From Gastrolobium villosum (Eukaryota; Streptophyta; Magnoliopsida; Fabales; Fabaceae), in assembly GCA_032173675.1 (NCBI GenBank), contig JAVKPL010000188.1, positions 27,501 to 91,500 of the forward strand: a DNA stretch of 64,000 nucleotides. The letters run 5' to 3'. The notes below the pieces were generated by a model that was given only the letters and a program-made list of their open reading frames with translations, searched no databases and was not told the origin of the DNA. The position numbers and the translations under genes were made by a program. This document shows positions 23,801-34,439 of this stretch, piece by piece; within the stretch, counting starts at the first letter, position 1, and the number at the start of each line of letters is the position of its first letter.

Positions 23801-26800
23801 CGCCAAACAGTCGGCAACAGAATTACCCTCCCTAAATGAGTGAGAAAGCTTTATCTCCCACGGGTTCCTCAACAGGATCCGAATCCTATTAACCAGATAA
23901 GACCATGGACCGTGAGCCACACAGTCTTTAGTGACGAGTTGGATGACAGAAAGAGAATCGCATTCCACCCAAAGCTTAGGGAACCTCCTGCTCCAAGCGA
24001 GATCCAGCCCAACAAACAGACCCCATAGTTCAGCTAGAAACGAATTGCCACAGCCCAGGAATTTAGAGAAGCCCAGAAGCCAAGCACCTTCGCTGTCTCT
24101 GAACACTCCACCACAGCCCATCTTTTTGGAATCTTGAGCGCAAGCACCATCCGTGTTCAGCTTAATCCAATGAGGTTCTGGTGGGCACCATTTGACCAGA
24201 ATCTCCTCCTTCAGGTTCGGATGGAAACCCGCCTTGCGGAGAGTAGAATCAGCATGATCCATGTTGGAGACAAAAAGACTAGCACGGCTACTGATCCCAA
24301 ATTGGCTAGAAGATGTACCCCTAAAAATAAGGTTATTACGCTCTTGCCAGATGAGCCAATAGGTGACCCCAAACAGTTTAGGCCGGCGAGCGACTCTGTT
24401 TTGTATCCCGGAAAAGGAGAGATTGGACTTCATCCAGTCAAGAAAAGAAGGGTGATAGCTGCTAAGATAGAATTGAGTGGCTCCGAGTTGCACCCAAAGG
24501 CAGTCCATAAAAATATGGAAATTATCTTCATCCAAACTCCCACATCTAGGGCACACATTGGAAGAGGATAAACCACGCTTGAATCTGTTGGAGTTATTCA
24601 AGAGCTTGTCACCAAGTAAGAGCCAAAGGAACATCCGCACTCTATTGGGCGCCTCCCAATTCCAAGCTAGTTTCCAAACAAACCCATCAACATCAGGAGA
24701 AGGAGGATGAAGAAGCTTATAGGTTGAGCTAACTTGAAAGCTCCCATTCTTAGAAAGATCCCAGATGACCCTATGAAGGCCGTTGTCGGGCTAAGGAGGC
24801 AATAACCCAGCAATGATATCAAGGAACTGCATAGGGAGTAAATGCTGAAACTTACCCCAATCCCAAGACCCCGAATTAGTAGAAGCATCCGCCACCTTCC
24901 AATCCATGAAGTCGTCGGGGATGGGGGCACAAGCCTTGGATTCCAGCAAAGCTAAGTTAGGGAGCCAAGGATCAGTCCAAAACTTAGTATTAATCCCATC
25001 ACCGATGAGGATTCTAGAATCGGCCTCAATATCCCCCCAAGACTTTATAATACCCCTCCACAAATTCGACACATTACTTCTAGTTGAGAGGGAAGGAATC
25101 AGGTCCTCACCGACCCCGTATTTGTTCCTTAGCACACGAACCCATAACACATCCGAGTTGGTTAGCAACCCATGGCCCAGTTTCATCACAAAAGCCTTGT
25201 TGAAAGAACGCAGGGACCTCAGATTCAAACCTCCTTCCTCCTTGGGGGAGCATAACTTTTCCCAACTAACAAGATGCACCCTCCTACGGGAAGCCGAAGA
25301 TCCCCATACAAAACTTCTCGTCGTTTTGTATAAGGATTGTTAAAATTTTCCTGGGAAAATCAGATTCTTAGGAAAAAAAAATTGAAGCTTTTTGGACCAA
25401 AATACTATCCAATAATACCACCCTGATTTCCATGACTTGGGAAAATTTCACACAGCATTTTTGTAATATTCCCGGTAATATTTTGGCCTACCAAACAACT
25501 TTTTGGTAACATTCCCGAGAAATTCATTTTCCCAGCATATTCCCGGTAATCATGATTCCTAAGCATAAAATTTTTTTCTCCTCTAGCAAATGCCCCCTAA
25601 GTTTCATTCATGCCCTAAAGACACTAGAGCAAAGCAATAATGAAGCCCCGAACAATTTTTAAGTGTAATTGCCAATATTATTCTGTACCACATCTCAGAT
25701 CTTCAAATTATCCTGAGAAATACGTTTTTCCTTGATTAAATTATCCTACCAAACACCTAAGATAACAATTTGACATTGCCAAAAACAACATATAAAAAAA
25801 GTACAGATCCAAAGGAAAAGATAGCATCCAAACCCATGATAGAAACTTGTTCATCTGATTACCTCCATTATAAAATCCTGATGCAAAATGCAAGTTAGCT
25901 TTCAAAGTCAGTGACTCAAACAAACCCACTGCTACAAGCTGAGAAACCTGAGGACAAAGATCATGTAACACTTTTTTTTTTGGGTATATAGATCTAGAAA
26001 CACTTTTCAGAATATGGGATGTAATATCCCGGGCGCTGACGAGGTCAGGGAGTGATCGCCGGTGCGAAAGAGCATATAGTGCGAAAGGGCACAAATAAGG
26101 AGCAGCTACTAGTAGGCTTTCAGCGGGGGTACATGAATGAATCAAATCAATACCCGAAAGAAAAAGATTCCAAAGACTGTGCAGGTATAAGATTGCACAG
26201 TTGGGGATAGCTTATAAGAATTAATTAGTACTACCTATACTAACAAGATGCATCTACTTTTCGGTAGCCCATAACGAAAGAACTCCATAGTTAAGCGTGC
26301 TTGACTTGAAGCAATTCTGGGATGGGTGACCTTCTGGGAAGTTTTCCCAGGAAGTGAGAGGATAAAGCACGCTGAAAAGTCCCGTGTTAATGTGTGGGGA
26401 TAGTCATTGATTCTTGAAACGGTCAGGCATTACAATTGGTATCAGAGCAGAGCCTCTCTCCCAGTACGGTGTGGTTCGAGGATGAACTAGGCGAAAACTG
26501 GTGGGCATGTAACATCACGGGCGCTGAAGAGAGCGGAGAGTGATCGCCGATGCAAAAGGGCATGGTGCAAAAGGGCACAAACAAGGAGCGGCTCCTGACA
26601 GGCTTCCAGCGAGGGTACATGAATGAATCGAATCGACACCCAAAAGAGAGGCATTCTAAAGACTATGCAAGTATGAGACTGCATAATTGGGGATAACTTA
26701 TAAAAATTAATTGGTACTACCTATACTAACAAGATACATCTACTTTTTTTCACCAAAAAAAAAAAAGAAGATACATCTACTTTTCGGTAGCTCATAACGG

Positions 26801-29800
26801 AAGAACTTCATAATTAAGTGTGCTTGACTTGGAGCAATTCCGAGATGGGTGACCTCCTGGGAAGTTTTCCCAGGAACAGGCGTTACATGGGAGATTTTAC
26901 CGACTTCACATGTGAAATGAGCCACGTCTACAAAGCAAAGTCAATAAATATTACAAAATTGAAATTTCTTATTTTGGTAATGCCACGAGGTGTTTCACTC
27001 AAGCATTGGCTATGCCCCGTCCGCAAGGTGCTTCTAGAGACAAAATCTAGCTTTCTAAATAGTAATGCAATACATGAATTGTGCAGATGCCTAACGGCAT
27101 AAAATATAATCAAAATTTATTCAGTGTTTCCAAATATGAGGAAGAAAATACTCATACACAGCAATTATCAAGAAACCAGAGCCACCAAACAGAGTGGCAT
27201 AATAAATCTCAATCAAAAGAAAGCAAATAAAGCAGATCTAGGAGCCATGACTTCCAACAGAAAATAAAGAGTGAGAAAAAGTGAATGTGTCAAAAAAAAA
27301 AAAAAAAAGTTGATCAATGGATAGTAATAAATAACAGTAAAGAAAAAGTGGAAGCTCAAGCATTCACAATTCATATGAATGATAATGTACCCTGCAGGAA
27401 TAATATCTACAACCTATGCAGTGGCTCCTTCCCTTTCCCAAAAAAATTGATGGCACAAGCATTCTAGAGAAACTGATTGTTGTGACATTCAAGTGTAATG
27501 AAGCACATTTGCTGATAAAGGGCTAAGTGCAAACTATATAAGTAGAAGAACCCATGAACCTAATGCTTTGAAGGTTTTGGGTTAAGACGGGACCTCTGAT
27601 CCACTTTTGGGTTTCTCCTCTCTTTCTCTCTCAAACAACTCACTCACTCAAGCACCCAAGTACAATATCTTGTTACTCCTTTCAACAATTTGCCATCATT
27701 GCAAATTAGCACAAATTAAGGGAACGACATTACTCCAGCCAAAAATAATGGAGTCAATCATTTTACCATTATTTCCATTAATAACAGAGCACGAATCAAT
27801 TTTCCATTATAACAATTAATGGAGCCAATTAATTTACCGTTATTTCAATTAATAACGGAGTCAATCAATTTTTTTCCATTATTAACAATAATGGTGCCAA
27901 TCAATTTTCCATTATAAAAATTAATGGAGCCAATCAATCTTCCATCAACACAAATTAAAAGAGAATTTAATGCCCATTAACTTCTGACTTCAACACTAAT
28001 ACTGATAGCACAGAAATCATAGAAAACCATATGCAATCAAAGCTAGCTTGCTAACTATCCCTAGCTATAGTGATGGAGCAAATGGATTTCACTCTCCACA
28101 TGTCAGAAGGGTACAAACTTCTAATGCAGCAAAATCAATCATTAAACCTTTGCCAACCAATATTCGCTCTGGTGTTCCAGACTTAACAGCAGAATGACTC
28201 TTGCATGTTATAAATGCCTCCACAGATTTAACACCTTTTTTTTAAACAATATAGATTCCCAGAAATTTGAAATAAAGAAGGAAAATGAGAGAGATGGAGA
28301 AGATAAAAAGAAAACTATTTTGACAGAGGACTGATATTTATGTAAGAAAGAGTTATAATTTGTTTTCCAATTAACTGCATAAAGTGATAATGAGCGCATA
28401 AGAACCACAATCCAATTTGCATGATGATGAGAGAAGACAACTTAGTTGCACACTAACTTTTAAAACTCTGCGGCTATTTCTATGATGTAGAAATACTAGT
28501 ACAGGGTATAACTTCAAATTCAGCCTAAAATCATTGGTGCATGCTAATTAGAACCCAATAGATAATCTTGTGCACAAATCCAAACCTACACACTCACATA
28601 ACAGTTTATATCCTGAGTTTTTAGTGGGTGTATGCCGGCATCTTCAAGTCTATGACTTCCTATAACCTCAAATGATTGCTTTTATCTTTGGATTTGTGTA
28701 ACTCCTATAGTCACTATAGGTAAAATATTGCAGATCTGCGATGACAAAATTGCTCACAAAGCTGCAATGATATAAACAACAATCTAAATAATATATTAAA
28801 ATCTCTTTTTATAAGTATAGATCATGCCCAGCTAGACCTTAAGTACAGCTAATCAAACCTAGAAAAAGGGAAAGACCAGGTTAACAAAAGAAACTTTACG
28901 AAGTCATTATATGCAATTAAAATATCACACTCCTTATATTAGCCTTTTTGATGAGTATAAATCCCGTAAGTCACACTAAAGCAGGAAATTATAATCTGCC
29001 TCTTGGTGTTCCTTCAAGCAAAGCCACCCCATGTTACGACTTGAATTTGACATGGGGCTTTGGATGTGTGTTCCCAAAGGAATATATCCAGGCAACAGTT
29101 AGTAATTGTTGTATAGGGTCAGTTACGTAGTTAATTGGTTAGAGTCTTATCTGAGAAGCCTATAGAAAGCTGTATATAAGGGAGACACACCCAACTGATA
29201 GATATCTTTGCTCTTGTGCTATCCATTTCCTTTTCTCTCATTTTCCCTTTCTCTCCTCCTCCCCAACACTATCACCACAATTTTTACCTCTCGAGAATCC
29301 AGAGCCATTACAAACCATCATATCCAAAGACTTAAAATTAAGTAATCTTCTAAAACACAACAAAACAGAGGTAATAGGATGTCACGTTTTGTACATATCA
29401 CACCTTTACATTGAATTGTTAAGAAACTCACATGGAAGTTGGTGCAGTAATTAACCACTTCCACATACGCAAAAATTATGTAATGCATGCTTACTACAAA
29501 TATATAGAGCAGGAAAAGATTTCAAATATGATCACTTCAGCATCAAACATTTAAACCTTGCATATTGGGCGGTGTGGATCTCGAAGATTCACAAGCAAGT
29601 TGTCACTTTTCAAGTCAAAGTGTACTATGTTTTTTCCATGCAGATACTCCATACCAAAAGCCACATCCATTGCAATCAGAAGACGCTTGCGCTTGTCAAG
29701 GTTCCTGATGTGATCACAAAAGTATCAAACGTTTATGATTATTGAAACAAATAAATACTAAATCAGGGTAATGAAAAGCAACCAATACATCAGTGTGTGA

Positions 29801-32800
29801 GCATGCACATGTGCACGCAAACACATATAAATACATGAACAAACTACCTCCCATTCTTCTGCAAGGCATTTCGTAGAGAACCATTAACCATATACTCTGT
29901 TACTGTAGCCACAGAACCTCCAGGGCCATCAAGTACAACACCATAGAAAGCTACCACATTTGGATGATGCAAGTCAGCAAGATTAATTGCCTCATTCCAA
30001 AAATCAGCTCTCTGTTTGATGCACATACCACAAACAATGTTAGCTAGTTTGTTGCTTATCAAAGGAAGTAGGGGGCAATAGGAATCAGAACCATTAGTAA
30101 TGGGACACAGACCAAGCGTTCTTGCTCTGAAGGCTTTCCAGCAAAACACCTATCATTAATCCGCTTTATTGCAACATCAGTACCCCTCCATTTTCCATGA
30201 TATACAGTCCCAAAGGTCCCAGAACCCAATTCTTTCAGCTCTTCAAGGTCACAATTCTTTATAACCTAGCCACATTTGCACAGCAAAGTTTTAGCTTAGC
30301 TGAGCTGGCAATATGAAAACATGGAAGAGGAAACATACAGCAGAAAACATTCAACCTGCAACGCTCCAACATTTGATACTGGAAAGCCAAGATTTGCCTT
30401 CTCTGGGAGCTTGCTTTTAACATCCTAAAAGGAAAAAAATAATTGTATTTGTAATAACAATAATAAAACCACACCTGAGGAGAAGCAGGATGGGGAAGGG
30501 GAGAAAAGTATTAAATTGTGGAGATTATTCCTGTCATTGCGAGACAAGGAAAATATAGAAAATATAAAGACCAAGGAATGTGCAAAGTCACCTGAGTTTT
30601 ATCAACACACTGTATATTTGTTATATTATTTTGAATATCTCCATCGTCAATGTCTTCACGATGGGACACATCTCTGGCATGCAATTCAGGATTCGAAGAA
30701 GTGCTCGAGTCCAGAACAGAAGCAGCTAAACCTTCAGCAACAGCTTGAAGTTGTCGGTCTTCTGATAAGACTTCAATAAAAAGAAACCAAAACACAATGA
30801 GCATAAGCTATGAGCTCCAAAACTACAAATGATCAATAAAGATAACTTATATTTAGTAAGACTTAAACAATTTACAGACCCACCCTTGGCAGATTGAGCT
30901 TCATCTAAAGTTAAATTCTGTTTGAATGTCTGGTAGAGGCCATCGTCCAATTGAGCTTCTAAATTTTGTTCCCTGTTGTAGCCTGGATTCTCACCAAACT
31001 GATCTTTATAAGAATAGGTTTCTTTCTTCAATGCCACTTTGTTAGGTCTAGGTGGTGGAAAGTAAGTGCCATGTATATTCCAGGGATCCTGATTGCTAAA
31101 GAGTGAGTTTGAAGAATCTTGCACATCTGCAAACCTGACAGATGGTGAAATTGAAGACAAAACTGCATCATCCATGAGATGGTTTCCGCTCTTTGATTGA
31201 GGATTTGATCCAAGAATGCCCCCCCAAACAGGGGGTTGGACAACCTCATTATATTCCACTGGCCTGGAATTATTCCCATATGAAATTTCCATTGTAGAAC
31301 TGGGAAGCACATCCATCATCTTATTTTGATTTGCATCAGCAATCAATTTTGGCCTGCCAAAGTTGTTATCCAGAATCATCCCTTTTTTTTCTACAGCATG
31401 CTGAGTGTTGTAATCAAATTTATCATTATTTACATAAAATTCAGGATTGCCTATCTTGAGGGTGTCCATCCTTCCATCATTAGGTTTGAGATGGTCCTGT
31501 GCAATCCAATTCTCCACAGCATCTGCTTTAGAAATAGTGCTAACAAGTTCATTTGGAGATTCTTGAACCATACACTCAGAAGTTTCAATAGATGTGCTTC
31601 CAACCAAAGGTATATCATCATTAACAGGTTTATTCCCAAGCACATCCTCTTCAGCCCAGTTTTCAACTGGCACAATATGCTGGCGGACGACATCATCTAG
31701 ATAAGACAGTGGTGCTGTTCCCGTCAACCCATCATTCGGTCGCTGTTTTTCAACTGTTCTTCCAACTGCTTCTTGGATAACTGCTTTCCTGGGATCAACC
31801 GAACCGTCCAGCTTTTGTGTAAAAATTCTCTCACCTTCAGGCTCCAGAGAAAATCCAGTTGTGTCAGTACATGGTAATCCACCTGGAGGTTCCAATTTAC
31901 TAAAGACCCTGGGTCTCGTCCCAACTGCTTGTTCAACATTGCCATCCTTCATTGGTGCAGTCACCAAAACCCTATTTGTTGCTTGAGCTCTAAAATTTTC
32001 CTCCATAGGGAGACTATGGTAACTTGGGATTGAATCAGTATATGGACCAGCACAACTACTAGGCTGATCCTGAACCACTGGATCTGAATGTACATGAGGC
32101 AGTTTTTTCTGACACATATAACAGTCCTCCACTCTCTGGACTTTCTTAGGGATCATTACTGGTTGTTGACGTAATAATGCATCAGAGAAAATAACATTCT
32201 CTGGTGGAGGAACCTGAACCCAGCTACCTCCAACTACAACAGAAGGGACTTGAACCGGATATGCATTGTAACTTTGTTCAGTAGGAAGCTGGTGAATCCT
32301 TAGCCCTGAAGTATTTTCATCAATATATTGGTCCAAACGGTTTTGCTGTGGCAGCATGAATGGTTGTTGTTGAATAACACTCGGTCTTACACCAGCATGA
32401 GAAGATGGCTGAGTCACTGCCATTTGTATTGCAGGCATTACCTGATGGGACGCTAAGCAAGGAGTATTATCATGAAACTGATGTTGGGAGTAGATAGACC
32501 CAGGCTTACCTAAAAGCTGAGGATTGGGAAATCCCATATGGTGAGGCATCTGGACATAATCTGCATGTTTCATAACTTCCTGGCGAGGATCAACAAAAGG
32601 CTGCAAATAAGGTGCAGGTGATGTAATTTCAATTCCAGATTGCTGCATCCCAAATTGCTGTTGGGACAAAGTCATAGGTTCAGACTTTTCTAACTCAACC
32701 TCATTCTGGAAAGGTGGAGTCTGAGTTGGACCAGAATTAGTCACAGGCATGCCCAATGAAACCGCAGAAGCATCTGAGTAAATTGATGCACTGGGCTGCT

Positions 32801-33953
32801 CAGAAACTGCAAAATTTGCAGTAGCATCATGAGAAGCAGCCACATTCGCTTCAGTTGATAAAGAGCCAGAAGAAGGTGCCCCGTTGACATCCCCTTGAGC
32901 AGCATTTGAGCTATCAAGAACCTCTATTCCACTCAAATCAGAATTTTGGGTAGAAGCTGCACTTGTAATACTCTCTTTCCTTATGAGTTTACCACTAATA
33001 CCATCAGTAAATCCATTCACCGCTTCAACATATTTTTGCCCACTACTTTGTAAATCCACAAAGGGTGCCACATAAGAAGGATCAGGTTCTGAAGCTGAAA
33101 ATAGAAAGACCCTCAATTTAGCAGAACAATCAGGAGATCTCTCAGTTAATCTTTCATACTCCTCCATCATATTCTCCAGATCATCGGGGCAGGAAACCGA
33201 GACCAGTGCATCAAGATCCTCATCAGGGAGCTGATACTTGATAACCACAGGTTGCCCAAAAGTGTCAGCCATCTTTTGCACCAAATCATTAAACCTCACA
33301 TCTTTCCTAACACTTATGATCCTCGTCTCCCCTCCAACATATCTCAACATTCCATCACTTGGCCTAGGCATAATCTTCCCACCATAACTGCACATAAACT
33401 TCAATTTTCGCCCTGACAAAGAATCATTCCCGCCGACATCACTCACCTGATCAGCCCGCTGACTTGAAGTGGGACTCAAACCAATCCCAGTTAACCCAAC
33501 ACCACCAACATGATCACTGGCATTGCCAATGACCCTGCTGTTTCCCTGAAGGGCATTATCCAACCCATTACCCCCAACCCAATTTCCCGAATTCATAGGA
33601 TATCCATTTGCAGCTGCCACAAAGCTACCCGAAAGATCAACAGCATTGGGAAAATTAGAAGCATGACTAAACCCAATAGCAGGGTTCACAGTGGGATGGG
33701 GAGTCGGCACAGCAGGGCGAACGCACTTGGTTGTAGCAGCAGCAGCAGCACCCGAAGCCACATTTCCATACCCCATACCAACCAAACCAGCATCAGAGAC
33801 AGAAGCAGGGTAGAAAAGGGGCATAGCGCCAGGGGTTCCATGCTCCCGCACCGTTGTACTCACAGGCGGCAAAACGACTGGCTCTTCAGCTAGATTTCGG
33901 GTCGAGTTCAGTGGCCGCATATCGTTGGGAACGGAATTTTGATCAAACGCCAT
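20900..33953 (-). CDS. PB1-domain Raf-like protein kinase (plant B4 group MAPKKK-like), 9 coding exons
   Basis: Inferred coding exons, in transcript order: 33953-30884, 30770-30592, 30424-30356, 30265-30113, 30011-29848, 29704-29557, 21507-21385, 21293-21206 and 21117-20900. All junctions are GT-AG and the joined 4212 nt give 1403 aa. PB1 domain at about 182-286 (KLKFMCSYGGKI ... CPDDLENMMEEYE); a long Ser/Gln/Pro-rich middle with a CYMCQKKLPHVHSDP motif; kinase domain at about 1113-1383 with G-loop GSGTFGTV, VAIK lysine, HFDLKSDN catalytic loop, GDLGLSK (DLG instead of DFG) and GTLPWMAPE. HFD and DLG are, from memory, usual in part of the plant B4 Raf-like group (RAF35/RAF42-like N-terminus MAFDQNS). 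That group acts in osmotic-stress and ABA signalling upstream of SnRK2 kinases (family knowledge). Intron 6 is about 8 kb and full of transposons. The C-terminus is Gln-rich (GQNQQQQPTSSESQVQK). Confidence 0.92.
21930..22292. mobile_element. GACACG-rich element, copy 2 (kinase intron 6)
   Basis: Starts near GCACTGATACTGACACGGGA with a GACACG array, then CACGTTAATTCTAAAAAATG and CGTTTTGATATTAAATAA as in copies 1 and 3. The right end is poorly preserved (GGGGAGTGTCG near 22265), so the boundary is approximate and no TSD was found. Confidence 0.5.
22570..23390. mobile_element. TIR element carrying a leader-like segment (kinase intron 6)
   Basis: The left end TAGTGTTTTAAAACACCG and the right end GAGTTTTAAACACTA are inverted. 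Both sides then carry GC-rich subterminal DNA (CCACCCCGGGCTCC and GACCTCGGCCGAGTC). The interior at 22800-23060 is unlike the surroundings: GC-richer, with CTTCTTCTCTTCC-type stretches, resembling a host 5' leader or first exon. Minus-strand open frames there (22742-23031) are Arg/Glu-rich low complexity, so I call no gene. No clean TSD was identified. Confidence 0.5.
23573..25597. mobile_element. Tourist-like element with a nested LINE (kinase intron 6)
   Basis: Left terminus GCGGGCATTTGGTAC, right terminus TAGCAAATGCCCCC, and TAA on both sides (23570-23572 and 25598-25600), as in PIF/Harbinger. Inner parts pair inversely through AAAATTTT, TTCCCGG and GGTAAT blocks. The LINE fragment at about 23650-25340 interrupts it. 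Confidence 0.65.
23650..25340 (-). pseudogene. L1-type LINE ORF2 3' part (zf-RVT and RNase H), nested insertion
   Basis: Minus-strand frame from about 25330 to 23681, broken by a single TAG at 24791-24793. N-terminal part: VSWEKLCSPKEEGGLNLR, ILIGDGINTKFWTDPWLP. Next, the zinc-knuckle-like segment CPRCGSLDEDNFHIFMDC. Then the RNase H domain: LNTDGACAQDSKKMGCGGVF, AELWGLFVGLDLAW, VECDSLSVIQLV, HSFREGNSVADCLAG. These are the conserved pieces of plant L1 ORF2 after the RT, so the RT itself was lost by 5' truncation. It has the same orientation as the kinase gene. On the plus strand, T-runs at 23640-23650 mark the poly-A 3' end. Confidence 0.85.
26020..26887 (+). mobile_element. Cassandra-type TRIM retrotransposon (kinase intron 6)
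   Basis: Two LTRs, 26020-26434 and 26508-26887, both starting TGTAA(T/C)ATC and ending TTACA. A primer site TGGTATCAGAGC (26437-26448) follows LTR1. The 5-bp TSD TGGGA is present at 26015-26019 and 26888-26892. Both LTRs contain a 5S rRNA-like segment (about 26263-26350 and 26785-26875: AGTTAAGCGTGCTTGACTTG, GATGGGTGACC, CTGGGAAGTTTTCCCAGGAA), the Cassandra hallmark. LTR2 lacks about 70 bp near its 3' end and has a short A-rich tandem duplication at 26745-26785. No coding capacity, as is normal for TRIMs. Confidence 0.92.
27748..27950. repeat. ATGGAGCCAATCAATTTNCC minisatellite (kinase intron 6)
   Basis: At least five diverged units of about 33-37 bp built on AATGGAGCCAATCAATTT, then CCATTAT, then AACAATTA. 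Units alternate between perfect and substituted forms. No coding potential. Confidence 0.75.
29095..29320 (+). mobile_element. Possible partial copia-type LTR (kinase intron 6)
   Basis: Looks like an LTR promoter: GTTAGTAATTG and GTTAATTGGTTAGAG upstream, a TATA box in AGCTGTATATAAGGGAGA (29171-29188), then a pyrimidine-rich leader. Neither terminus nor a TSD could be fixed, so this remains a guess from composition. Confidence 0.35.
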
Positions 33954-34086
33954 GGCTACCGAAATCTACAGAAAATTCAAAATCACAGAGAAAACCACAA
34001 AATCAGTCCAAGAAGAACGCGAATCGAAGAGAAAACCTAAGAATTGGCCATGGAATGGATCAGTACATTGCGGTCGATGCCAAATC

Positions 34087-34173
34087 CTGAAAATGAAATG
34101 AGCAATTCAAAACCCTAGTCAAATTGAGCTAAACAAGAAGAAAATCTGATCAATTCAGAGAAAGAGAAAGTAC
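34087..34173 (-). other. Putative 5' UTR intron of the PB1-kinase gene
   Basis: On the minus strand, CATCTG|GTACTTTC is a good donor (intron from 34173) and TTTCATTTTCAG|GATT a good acceptor (intron to 34087). The sequence between is U-rich and 87 nt long, about 130 nt upstream of the start ATG at 33953. Confidence 0.5.
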
Positions 34174-34329
34174 CAGATGTTGAACGGTGCAGTGCAAGAG
34201 TGATAAGGCAGAGAGAGAGAGAAGAGAAGATAAAAAACGTTATTGAAGTCGGTGGAGTCTCGAATTCGAAAGAGGACAAAACCAAGATCGCGTAAACCCC
34301 AAAAATTCAGGGGTTTTTGAAGGATCTTT

Positions 34330-34420
34330 CTACTTGCAGTCTTCACACACTATCTCTCTCTCTCTACACTTTCTCTCTCTGCTGCAATGGAATCTGTCTC
34401 CCATTTTTTTTATAATAGAA
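34330..34420 (-). promoter_or_regulatory. Putative core promoter and GA-rich leader of the PB1-kinase gene
   Basis: Minus-strand TATTATAAAAAAAA at about 34406-34418 could serve as a TATA element. It is followed 20-60 nt downstream by a GAGAGAGA-rich leader (complement of the CTCTCT runs at 34350-34380), a common plant core-promoter arrangement. The transcription start is not known. Confidence 0.4.
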
Positions 34421-34439
34421 TAACCGCTTGCTTTGAACC

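Noticed and set aside
26263..26350. Looks like part of a 5S rRNA gene
   Set aside because: It is repeated in the two LTRs of a Cassandra TRIM with a TSD, carries many substitutions and lacks the 5S 5' end; part of the retroelement, not an rRNA gene.
33510..33893. Plus-strand open frame of about 127 codons
   Set aside because: Antisense shadow of kinase exon 1; low-complexity Ser/Arg composition and no domain. Other plus-strand frames in 31.3-34.1 kb were rejected for the same reason.
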